From Rhodoferax sp. (GTDB lineage: Bacteria; Pseudomonadota; Gammaproteobacteria; Burkholderiales; Burkholderiaceae_C): a stretch of 5,425 nucleotides of DNA. The position numbers and the translations under genes are program-made. Below are positions 1-5,410 of this stretch, one piece after another. The number at the start of each line of letters is the position of its first letter. Position 1 is the first letter of the stretch. The DNA lies in the NCBI GenBank assembly GCA_023231075.1, contig JALNWC010000215.1:1-5425 (forward strand), given 5' to 3'. The notes below the pieces were generated by a model. The model did not search any database and was not told the origin of the DNA. It saw only the letters and a list, made by a program, of their open reading frames with translations.

Positions 1-12
1 AAGCGAATCCGT

Positions 13-26
13 CCGTCTCGGGACGG
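13..26 (-). terminator. Possible weak hairpin after the thioesterase gene
   Basis: A 5-bp inverted repeat (CCGTC, 4-base loop, GACGG) begins 4 bp beyond the thioesterase stop codon on the minus strand. It is placed where a terminator would sit, but no run of T follows it in the direction of transcription. It is therefore at best a weak or Rho-assisted end, and it could be chance in GC-rich DNA. Confidence 0.2.
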
Positions 27-29
27 CCG

Positions 30-449
30 TCACGACACGATGGCGCGCATCCAGTCGGGCAGGTCAACCGCTTTTTGCTTCGGAAAATCCACCCAGATCG
101 CGGTGGCGCCACCCGCCGCGTAAATCACGCCGGGCTGGTTGGCCATTTCCATGGTGGCCCAGGTCTCGAACGTGGTGCGGGCGGGGTCGCTAGCGTACAT
201 CTTCACCAGCACATTGCCAGGGTATTCCAGCTGCTTGTAAAAATTGCAGAAGGCATTCACGATCAGCGGCCCCTCGCCCAGCGGATTGGGCATGCAGCCC
301 GCGGCGCGCATCCAGTCGGTGCGGCAGGTTTCCAGGTAGCGGAAATAAGTGGTGTTGTTGACATGGCCCATGGCGTCCATGTCGCCCCAGCGGATCGGGA
401 TCACCACCTCGAACACGAGTTTTTTTTGTTCCGGAATGTCATATTTCAT
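30..449 (-). CDS. Acyl-CoA thioesterase, hotdog fold (4-hydroxybenzoyl-CoA thioesterase/YbgC-like)
   Basis: This 139-residue protein has the length of a single hotdog domain. The N-terminal signature WGDMDAMGHVNN lies at residues 21-32, followed by a Tyr at 35. By family knowledge, Asp25 aligns with the catalytic Asp of 4-hydroxybenzoyl-CoA thioesterase, and the helix that follows forms the hotdog core. The protein should hydrolyse an acyl- or aroyl-CoA thioester to free acid and CoA in the cytoplasm, probably as a dimer or tetramer. The substrate cannot be read from the sequence. The ATG at 449 is chosen because AAGGAG sits 6 bases upstream; a TTG at 464 would place that ribosome site inside the gene. 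It is the last gene of a four-gene operon, 11 bp after ubiC. An A8 run falls in codons 8-10. The fold is quite certain and the substrate is unknown. Confidence 0.88.
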   Translation of the reverse strand: MKYDIPEQKKLVFEVVIPIRWGDMDAMGHVNNTTYFRYLETCRTDWMRAAGCMPNPLGEGPLIVNAFCNFYKQLEYPGNVLVKMYASDPARTTFETWATMEMANQPGVIYAAGGATAIWVDFPKQKAVDLPDWMRAIVS

Positions 450-455
450 CGCAAT

Positions 456-461
456 CTCCTT
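456..461 (-). promoter_or_regulatory. Ribosome binding site that fixes the thioesterase start
   Basis: On the minus strand AAGGAG lies 6 bases before the ATG at 449, and its first base is the last base of the ubiC stop codon. This is a near-perfect Shine-Dalgarno sequence. It rules out the in-frame upstream TTG at 464 as the start and suggests the thioesterase is translated from the ubiC message with its own strong initiation. Confidence 0.8.
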
Positions 462-1030
462 CAATCAAAACACTTCCGAGGGTTGGCCTGCGGCCAACGC
501 CAGCAGCTGGCAGGGGCGGCAAACACTTCCATCACCAGCAGCGCTGCGCCATGGCGGGTAAAGACCGAACGGCGCGCCGACAAGGCCTGGTGACCCAGGG
601 CCACGCCCGTTGCAGCCTGCCAGGAAGAGGCCACGTGGCGCTGCAAGGGGCTTTGGCGCTGAAGCCGGTTGTAGGCCAGCGGCGCCCGCAAAATGCCAGA
701 ACGCCTGAACAGCACATTGGCCAGCGGGCGACCACCCAGACCCCGCACCGAGCGCCAGGCGCCCACGGAAGCGGCATGCGCCGTGACACTGCGGCCAAAC
801 ACCAGCGCCTGGCCGTCTACCCGCAACACCACTTCACGCGCGTAGCCCATGCGTCGCCCGCCCAGTCCCAAGGCGCGCGACTCATCGGGCGTCAGCGGCT
901 GTCGCCCCTGCGCCAGCACCTGCACGCCGAAGGTCTCACCCCTCGCCGCCAGCCGCGCGCTGAGCGAGCCAGAGGCCTGGAGCCAGCGCCGCAAACCGCC
1001 CCGCGCCGGGGTGTACGCTTGCCAGCCCAT
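461..1030 (-). CDS. ubiC: Chorismate--pyruvate lyase UbiC
   Basis: UbiC converts chorismate to 4-hydroxybenzoate and pyruvate, the first committed step of ubiquinone biosynthesis in the cytoplasm. The 189-residue product has the family pattern in order: WLQASGSLSARL (16-27), the REVVL strand with Arg65, DGQALVFGRSV (72-82), the GGRPLANVLF segment (99-108), ARRSVF (152-157) and LLVMEVF with Glu168. From memory of the E. coli enzyme, Arg65 and Glu168 correspond to the active-site Arg76 and Glu155; this alignment was done by eye. The protein is about 25 residues longer than the 165-residue E. coli enzyme, mainly between residues 120 and 151 and in a short C-terminal tail. The ATG at 1030 overlaps the stop of the upstream transporter by one base (TGATG), which implies translational coupling. 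An in-frame start at 1120 would lie deep in the transporter gene and add non-homologous sequence. Confidence 0.88.
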   Translation of the reverse strand: MGWQAYTPARGGLRRWLQASGSLSARLAARGETFGVQVLAQGRQPLTPDESRALGLGGRRMGYAREVVLRVDGQALVFGRSVTAHAASVGAWRSVRGLGGRPLANVLFRRSGILRAPLAYNRLQRQSPLQRHVASSWQAATGVALGHQALSARRSVFTRHGAALLVMEVFAAPASCWRWPQANPRKCFD

Positions 1031-1929
1031 CAGCGATGCGCCCTGATCGAGGCCAGAATGCCCAGCGTGAACAACACCGCGGCCCAGGCTTGCGTTGCGG
1101 CAGGCCAGACACCGTCCCAAACAAAAGAATAAAACAGCGCAAACAAGGTTTCACTCACCATCAATTGACCACACAAACTCACGCTCAAGCGCTGGCTGGC
1201 CACGTTCCACAAAATGCTGGCCACCCAGCCCGACCCAACGCCCGTGGCAATACAAGCCAGGGCGATCATGGCCTGATTGTCGAGGCTGCCCAGCGTCTGG
1301 GCATCAGAACCCAGCAGCAACCAAAGCAAAAAAGCCCCCACCCCGGTGGCCACACCAAGCCAGTTGGCCCATTCGGTCGCGCTGACCTCGGGGTGGCGTT
1401 TGAGCCAGGCCGCATTCAACAGGGCAAAAATCGTCCAGCACAACATGGCCCCCAGCGCCAGCAGCACGCCCCACCAAAACTGGCCGCCCCCGGCAGGCAA
1501 CTGCGCGGCGTGGTCCAGTGTGGACTGCATCATCAGCGCCAACCCGCACAGGGTCATCAGCAAGCCCGGCAACAAACCCGCCCATTTGAGACCCACGGGC
1601 TTGCCCAACAACATGACCCAAATCGGAATGGTGCCGATGATGAGCGTGGGCACCTCGGTACCCGCATAAACAATGCTTTGCGCCAGCAGCAGATAGTAGC
1701 CGGTGGTGCCCAGCAGGCTCATGCCCAGGGCTGTGAGCGCCTGGCGCGCCGTGGGCCGGGTGTGACTGCGCCGGGTGAGCAACATGGCCAACGCCGCCAT
1801 GGCGCCAAAACTGATGAAGCGGCCCGCCGTCAGATCGACCGAGCTCAGGCCCGGCGTCATGCGTGGCACCACAAACACCATGCCCCATAAAGCGCCCGCA
1901 GCCAGGCCAGCCAGCAGTCCCGTCAGCAT
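1030..1929 (-). CDS. EamA/DMT-superfamily membrane transporter
   Basis: A 299-residue, strongly hydrophobic inner-membrane protein with about ten predicted transmembrane segments. By eye these lie near residues 3-22, 33-52, 65-85, 92-110, 116-136, 150-170, 183-205, 215-240, 250-268 and 275-294. That is the two-times-five-helix arrangement of EamA drug/metabolite transporters, at their usual length. Typical features are GALWGMVFVVPRM in helix 1, a basic RF pair at the start of helix 2 (GRFISFG), and GTIPIWVMLLGKP before the midpoint. The substrate is not deducible; family members export amino acids and other metabolites. It starts 6 bp after the SDR stop and overlaps ubiC by one base, so it is an operon member. 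The Shine-Dalgarno sequence before its ATG is poor, suggesting coupling to SDR translation. It could be involved in aromatic acid or amino acid efflux, but only position hints at this. Confidence 0.87.
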   Translation of the reverse strand: MLTGLLAGLAAGALWGMVFVVPRMTPGLSSVDLTAGRFISFGAMAALAMLLTRRSHTRPTARQALTALGMSLLGTTGYYLLLAQSIVYAGTEVPTLIIGTIPIWVMLLGKPVGLKWAGLLPGLLMTLCGLALMMQSTLDHAAQLPAGGGQFWWGVLLALGAMLCWTIFALLNAAWLKRHPEVSATEWANWLGVATGVGAFLLWLLLGSDAQTLGSLDNQAMIALACIATGVGSGWVASILWNVASQRLSVSLCGQLMVSETLFALFYSFVWDGVWPAATQAWAAVLFTLGILASIRAHR

Positions 1930-1935
1930 GCAGTG

Positions 1936-2718
1936 CTACACCGCAAAGCCATCGTCAGCCGTGATCACGGCGCCGTTGATGAAATGACTTTGGTCAGAGC
2001 ACAGCATGACCAGCAGCGCGTCGAGGTCTTGCGGCGCGCCGACCCGCTTGCGCGGCAGCATCTGGATCAGTTTCTGGACCGCATCCGTTTGCCAATGGGT
2101 GTGGTTGATCTCGGTGTCGATGTAGCCGGGGCAAATGGCGTTGACGTTGATGCCAAAGCGGCCCCACTCCACAGCCATGGCTTTGGTCATCTGAATCACC
2201 GCCGCCTTGCTCATGCAATAGACGCCAATTTTGGGCAAGGCCTTGAGGCCCGCCGTGCTGGCGATATTGATGATGCGCCCGCCGGTAAAACTGCCCGGCG
2301 CCAAGCCTTGAGCCCGTGCCAGCATGCGCTTGCCGACCGCTTGGGCCACAAAAAAAGCACCTTTGACATTGGTGTCAAACATGAAATCAAAATCGTCCGG
2401 GCTCACGTCGGCCAGACGCTGGGGGGTGCTGACGCCCGAGTTGTTGACCAGAATATCAATCGAACCGACCTCGGTCTCGGCGTGCGCCACAGCCGACTTG
2501 ATGGAAGTCATATCCGTCACGTCAAGCGCAATCACGTGGGCATCGCCGCCCTCGGCCTCGATTTGTGCGCGCAATTCCTTGAGCCGCTCCACGCGACGGC
2601 TGGCCAGCACCACGGCGGCACCGGCGCTGGCCAGAGTGCGGGCGAATTGCGCCCCCAAGCCGCCGGAGGCGCCGGTAATCAGGGCCACGCGGCCCGAAAG
2701 GTCAATGCTGTATGCCAT
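1936..2718 (-). CDS. Short-chain dehydrogenase/reductase (classical SDR)
   Basis: A 260-residue soluble NAD(P)(H)-dependent oxidoreductase of classical SDR length. The motifs run in order: cofactor-binding TGASGGLG (15-22), Asp66 in LDVTD, NNSG (92-95, a variant of NNAG), Asn117 in DTNVKG, catalytic Ser154 in NIAS, catalytic YCMSK (Tyr167, Lys171), and PGYIDTE (197-203). The catalytic tetrad Asn-Ser-Tyr-Lys is complete. Arg41 and Arg42 just after strand 2 favour NADP(H) over NAD(H). It resembles 3-oxoacyl-ACP reductase or 3-hydroxyacyl-CoA dehydrogenase-like SDRs, but the substrate cannot be assigned. The ATG at 2718 is chosen because AGAGGA lies 6 bases upstream; an ATG at 2724 directly abuts that site. 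It is the first gene of the minus-strand operon and lies divergent to ETF-QO, which makes acyl-CoA or fatty-acid-related chemistry plausible. Confidence 0.92.
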   Translation of the reverse strand: MAYSIDLSGRVALITGASGGLGAQFARTLASAGAAVVLASRRVERLKELRAQIEAEGGDAHVIALDVTDMTSIKSAVAHAETEVGSIDILVNNSGVSTPQRLADVSPDDFDFMFDTNVKGAFFVAQAVGKRMLARAQGLAPGSFTGGRIINIASTAGLKALPKIGVYCMSKAAVIQMTKAMAVEWGRFGINVNAICPGYIDTEINHTHWQTDAVQKLIQMLPRKRVGAPQDLDALLVMLCSDQSHFINGAVITADDGFAV

Positions 2719-2724
2719 GGTCAT

Positions 2725-2730
2725 TCCTCT
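2725..2730 (-). promoter_or_regulatory. Ribosome binding site that fixes the SDR start
   Basis: On the minus strand AGAGGA ends 6 bases before the ATG at 2718. The other in-frame ATG at 2724 follows it with no gap, which is too close for efficient initiation. The shorter 260-residue SDR is therefore preferred. Confidence 0.65.
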
Positions 2731-2753
2731 GATAACAATTCAACGACCGTTCC

Positions 2754-2759
2754 ATTATG
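2754..2759 (-). promoter_or_regulatory. Possible -10 element for the SDR-led operon
   Basis: CATAAT on the minus strand matches the sigma-70 -10 consensus at five of six positions. It would place the transcript start roughly 30 bases before the SDR ATG. No convincing -35 box is found 15-19 bp upstream of it, so an activator would be needed or the match is chance. Confidence 0.25.
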
Positions 2760-2785
2760 GTAAATCTGTTGCCTAAAATCCCGAT

Positions 2786-2798
2786 TTGTCGAAGACAA
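2786..2798. promoter_or_regulatory. Small dyad in the divergent control region, candidate operator
   Basis: TTGTC, a 3-base spacer and GACAA form a perfect 5+5 inverted repeat near the middle of the 146-bp region between SDR and ETF-QO. Its position suits a regulator acting on both directions. A dyad of this size is not rare by chance, and I do not recognise it as the site of a named regulator family. Confidence 0.25.
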
Positions 2799-2864
2799 TT
2801 CATGCCAGTTTTAGCCAGCTTCATCTTGGCTTGAGTTTAATCAGTTGATAAAGCGAGTCCCACC

Positions 2865-4577
2865 ATGACACCCCAAGACATCCTGACCCAATACGGCCCC
2901 CGCGAAGCCATGGACTACGACGTGGTCGTGGTCGGCGGCGGCCCCGCCGGCCTGGCCACCGCCATCCGCCTGAAACAACTGGCCACGGAAAAAGGTCAGG
3001 AGATTTCCGTCGTCGTGCTGGAAAAAGGCTCCGAACCCGGCGCCCACATCCTGTCCGGCGCCGTGCTCGACCCCAAATCGCTCACCGAACTGTTCCCCGA
3101 CTGGAAAGCCATGGGCGCCCCCCTGAACCAGCCGGTCACGGATGAAGCCATGATGTTTCTGTCCGAGACCACCGGCTACCGGACACCCAACATGTTCCTG
3201 CCCGAGTGCAGCCAGAACCACGGCAACTACATCATCAGCCTGGGGGCCTTGACGCGCTGGCTGGCCGAACAGGCCGAAGGCCTGGGCGTGGAAATCTTCC
3301 CCGGCTTTGCCGCGGCCGAAGTGCTGTACGACGAAGCCGGTGCTGAGAATGGAAGCTTACCTGCGGTAAGGGGCGTGGCCACCGGCAACCTGGGTGTGGA
3401 AAAGAATGGCGAGCCCGGCCCCAACTTCCAGATCGGCATGGCGCTGCTGGGCAAATACACCGTGCTGGCCGAAGGCTCGCGCGGCCACCTCGGCAAGCAG
3501 GTCATCGAAAAGTTCAAGCTCGACGAAGGCTGCGACCCGCAAAGCTACGCCATCGGCATCAAGGAACTCTGGGAGGCCGAACCCAGCCGCCACGAGCCCG
3601 GCCTGGTGGTGCACACCGCCGGCTGGCCGATGGAAAACGACACCTACGGCGGCTCCTTCCTGTACCACATGGAAGACAACAAGATCGCCCTGGGTTTCAT
3701 CACCGGCCTGAACTACGCCAATCCGTATTTGAGCCCGTTCGAGGAATTCCAGCGCTGGAAGACCCACCCGAACATCCGCTGGTACCTGGAGAATGACCAA
3801 GGCGAAATCACCGGCAAACGTCTGGCCTATGGCGCGCGCGCCATCACGGCTGGCGGCCTGCTGTCCTTGCCCAAGACCGTGTTCCCCGGGGGTGCGCTGG
3901 TGGGCTGCGATGCCGGATTCTTGAACGTGAGCCGCATCAAGGGCAGCCACGCCGCCATCAAGTCGGGCATGCTGGCCGCCGAAGCCGCTTTTGAGGCGGT
4001 GAGCGCGGGCCGCGCGCACGACGAGCTGAGCGCCTACCCGGAAGCCTTCGAGGCCAGCTGGCTGTATGCCGAACTCAACAAATCGCGCAACTTCAAGGCC
4101 TGGTTCAAACATGGGCTGACCGTGGGCACCTTGATGAACGGTCTGGAGCAGTTCGCCCTGAAGGGCAACATGCCCTGGACCATCCGGCGCGACAAGCCCG
4201 ACCATGCCTACCTGAAGCCTGCGGCAGCGTGCCAGCCCATCGACTACCCCAAGCCCGACGGCAAACTCACCTTCGACCGCCTCTCCAGCGTCTTCATCAG
4301 CAACGTCAACCACGAAGAAAACCAGCCCGCGCACCTGACCCTGAAAGATGCCAGCGTGCCGGTGAGCGTGAACCTGGCCAAGTACGCCGGCCCCGAGGCG
4401 CGCTATTGCCCGGCCGGGGTCTATGAGTTCGTCAAGAACGACGACCACACCGACCGCCTGCAGATCAACGCCGCCAACTGCGTGCATTGCAAGACCTGCG
4501 ACATCAAGGACCCGACGCAGAACATCGTCTGGGTCACGCCCGAAGGCGGCGGCGGGCCGAATTACGCGGGGATGTGA
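2865..4577 (+). CDS. Electron transfer flavoprotein:ubiquinone oxidoreductase (ETF-QO)
   Basis: The protein takes electrons from reduced ETF, which is fed by acyl-CoA and amino-acid dehydrogenases, and passes them to ubiquinone through FAD and a 4Fe-4S cluster. It acts as a monotopic enzyme at the inner face of the cytoplasmic membrane. The 570-residue sequence shows the FAD-binding VVVGGGPAGL (21-30) with Glu53 ending strand 2, the ETF-QO block YGARAITAGG (322-331), GCDAGFLNVSRIKGSHAA (347-364), and the C-terminal ferredoxin-like domain. Its cluster ligands are Cys515 (CPAGVYEF), Cys539, Cys542 and Cys545 (CVHCKTC). The start at 2865 gives the expected N-terminus MTPQDILTQYGPREAMDYD. Its Shine-Dalgarno sequence is weak. 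Around residues 158-168 the protein appears longer than usual for the family (see the repeat at 3356). It is also called FixC-like, EtfD or ETFDH. It is monocistronic, ended by the terminator at 4600. Confidence 0.97.
   Translation: MTPQDILTQYGPREAMDYDVVVVGGGPAGLATAIRLKQLATEKGQEISVVVLEKGSEPGAHILSGAVLDPKSLTELFPDWKAMGAPLNQPVTDEAMMFLSETTGYRTPNMFLPECSQNHGNYIISLGALTRWLAEQAEGLGVEIFPGFAAAEVLYDEAGAENGSLPAVRGVATGNLGVEKNGEPGPNFQIGMALLGKYTVLAEGSRGHLGKQVIEKFKLDEGCDPQSYAIGIKELWEAEPSRHEPGLVVHTAGWPMENDTYGGSFLYHMEDNKIALGFITGLNYANPYLSPFEEFQRWKTHPNIRWYLENDQGEITGKRLAYGARAITAGGLLSLPKTVFPGGALVGCDAGFLNVSRIKGSHAAIKSGMLAAEAAFEAVSAGRAHDELSAYPEAFEASWLYAELNKSRNFKAWFKHGLTVGTLMNGLEQFALKGNMPWTIRRDKPDHAYLKPAAACQPIDYPKPDGKLTFDRLSSVFISNVNHEENQPAHLTLKDASVPVSVNLAKYAGPEARYCPAGVYEFVKNDDHTDRLQINAANCVHCKTCDIKDPTQNIVWVTPEGGGGPNYAGM
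3356..3370 (+). repeat. Perfect 6-bp inverted repeat inside ETF-QO
   Basis: CTTACC, the spacer TGC and GGTAAG form a perfect inverted repeat at codons 164-169, in a loop region that looks longer than in ETF-QO homologues as I remember them. It may mark a small in-frame insertion, or simply a variable loop. Confidence 0.45.
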
Positions 4578-4599
4578 GTCCAGCCTGACACCTGATCAT

Positions 4600-4623
4600 G
4601 CCCGTCACCTGACGGGCTTTTTT
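4600..4623 (+). terminator. Intrinsic terminator of ETF-QO
   Basis: GCCCGTC and GACGGGC pair perfectly around an ACCT loop (positions 4600-4617) and are followed by six T (4618-4623). It begins 22 bp beyond the ETF-QO stop codon. This is a textbook Rho-independent terminator. It separates ETF-QO transcription from the toxin-antitoxin genes. Confidence 0.93.
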
Positions 4624-4645
4624 GCGACCACAATTTTCAGCTTGG

Positions 4646-4654
4646 TGCTAGTAT
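4646..4654 (+). promoter_or_regulatory. Extended -10 promoter for the toxin-antitoxin operon
   Basis: TGC followed by TAGTAT (-10 at 4649-4654) forms an extended -10 motif, which can work without a good -35; none is evident at 15-19 bp. Transcription would start near 4661, giving a leader of about 19 bases with AAAGG before the ATG at 4680. Type II antitoxins usually repress their own promoter, but no clear dyad operator is seen here. Confidence 0.45.
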
Positions 4655-4679
4655 GTGAGCTTATTCGAAAGGCAAGACC

Positions 4680-4985
4680 ATGCAAGTCTCCATCCGCGAA
4701 CTCAAAGCCAACCCGGCCCGCGCCATCGCCCTGACGCGCTCCGGACAGCGTGTGCAGATCACCTCGCACCGCAAAGTGGTGGCTGAACTGGTGGCACCTG
4801 CACCCGTAGCCCCGCCCAAACAAGAGTTGACCGATGAAGAGGCGATTGCGCGCCTGATGGCCTCCGGCTTCGTTGCCGAGCCGGCGACGAAGCCTTTCAG
4901 ATTGCCAAAGGCCGTCGTATTCGAACCTTCTCCAGACGGTAAAACCATGAGCGACCTGGTCATTGAAATGCGAGGACCCAGGTGA
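4680..4985 (+). CDS. Phd/YefM-like antitoxin of a type II toxin-antitoxin pair
   Basis: A 101-residue protein whose N-terminus has the Phd/YefM pattern: VSIRELKANPARAIALTRSG (3-22), then VQITSHRKVVAELVAP (25-40). In the family this part forms the dimeric DNA-binding fold. A proline-rich hinge follows (PAPVAPPK, 40-47), then a C-terminal section (48-101) expected to wrap around the toxin. The predicted roles are neutralising the downstream PIN-domain nuclease and repressing the operon promoter. AAAGG lies 8 bases before the ATG, and the gene ends in a 4-base overlap (GTGA) with the toxin start. A strong hairpin lies within codons 63-72. The C-terminal half is family-variable and not recognised. 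Its pairing with a VapC-type toxin makes VapB a reasonable functional name, although the fold is Phd-like rather than AbrB-like. Confidence 0.85.
   Translation: MQVSIRELKANPARAIALTRSGQRVQITSHRKVVAELVAPAPVAPPKQELTDEEAIARLMASGFVAEPATKPFRLPKAVVFEPSPDGKTMSDLVIEMRGPR
4866..4894 (+). repeat. Strong intragenic hairpin in the antitoxin gene
   Basis: A 12-bp stem (4866-4877 with 4883-4894) has eleven Watson-Crick pairs, one U-G wobble and a GAGCC loop, and is followed by TTTC. It covers codons 63-72 of the antitoxin, about 90 bases before the toxin start. It could be an attenuator, an RNA processing or stability element, or a coincidence of codon choice. Confidence 0.6.
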
Positions 4986-5410
4986 TTTTGTTTTTCGACA
5001 CATCGGCGCTGCTCAAGCTTTTTGTGAGGGAAGAGTACAGCGAAGCGATCTGCCAGGCATCCAGGGCGGCATCATTGATTGTGGTCAGTCAATTGACCTG
5101 GGTTGAAATGTGCGCGGCGTTGGGGCTCAAACAACGCACCCGTCAAATCGATGTACCACAAGCCACCCAGGCCTTGCAGGAATTGCGCGATGAATGGGAT
5201 CGTTTCAGCAAATTCGCAGTTGACCAAGCGCTGATCATCACCGCCGGCGAACTCGCCCTGACGTTCGGCCTGCGTGCCTATGACAGCCTGCAACTCGCCA
5301 GCGCCCAGCGCGCGCACAGCCAGGTCGGCAGCAACCTGGCATTTACCTGCTTTGACAAACAGCTCAATGCGGCGGCCACCGCCCTTGGCATCCATACCCT
5401 GAACCCATGA
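4982..5410 (+). CDS. vapC: VapC-type PIN-domain ribonuclease toxin
   Basis: A 142-residue single PIN domain of typical VapC length. The acidic metal-binding residues are all present: Asp6 in FFDTSALLK (4-12), Glu42 in WVEMCAAL (40-47), Asp101 in RAYDSLQLA (98-106) and Asp125 in FTCFDKQL (121-128). Family members are Mg2+- or Mn2+-dependent endoribonucleases that cut tRNA, rRNA or mRNA and stop translation when the antitoxin is lost; the target here is unknown. The start is GTG at 4982, overlapping the antitoxin stop by 4 bases, with GAGGA 5 bases upstream. A GTG start and coupling to antitoxin translation fit the usual need to keep toxin below antitoxin. The gene is complete, with no truncation or missing catalytic residue, so it is likely active. 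Confidence 0.92.
   Translation: MILFFDTSALLKLFVREEYSEAICQASRAASLIVVSQLTWVEMCAALGLKQRTRQIDVPQATQALQELRDEWDRFSKFAVDQALIITAGELALTFGLRAYDSLQLASAQRAHSQVGSNLAFTCFDKQLNAAATALGIHTLNP

Noticed and set aside
23..30. 8-bp palindrome ACGGCCGT at the end of the thioesterase gene
   Set aside because: A short GC-rich palindrome is expected by chance in this sequence and has no supporting context.
1031..1120. Upstream in-frame start extending ubiC by 30 residues
   Set aside because: The extension lies inside the transporter gene and has no UbiC-like sequence. The ATG at 1030 in a TGATG overlap matches the expected N-terminus.
1036..1890. Plus-strand open frame of 284 codons opposite the transporter
   Set aside because: It is very rich in Arg, Gln, His and Pro, the antisense image of a hydrophobic GC-rich gene. 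It has no recognisable domain and no ribosome site.
1933..2763. Plus-strand open frame of 276 codons opposite the SDR
   Set aside because: It is antisense to a gene with a complete SDR motif set. Its protein is compositionally odd and shows no family features.
2792..2808. Possible sigma-54 promoter (TGGCAT ... TTGT) on the minus strand
   Set aside because: The spacing between the GG and GC elements is about two bases too short and the downstream element reads TTGT rather than TTGC, so it does not fit the -24/-12 consensus.
2826..2852. Possible sigma-70 promoter for ETF-QO (TTGGCT with GATAAA)
   Set aside because: The spacer is only 15 bp, both boxes are imperfect, and the start would fall almost on the ribosome site. 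The true ETF-QO promoter could not be placed with confidence.
3357..4487. Long open frame (376 codons) on the minus strand opposite ETF-QO
   Set aside because: It lies wholly antisense to a highly conserved gene. Its composition (rich in Gly, Ala, Val, His, Gln) is typical of mirrored GC-biased codons, and no domain motif is visible.
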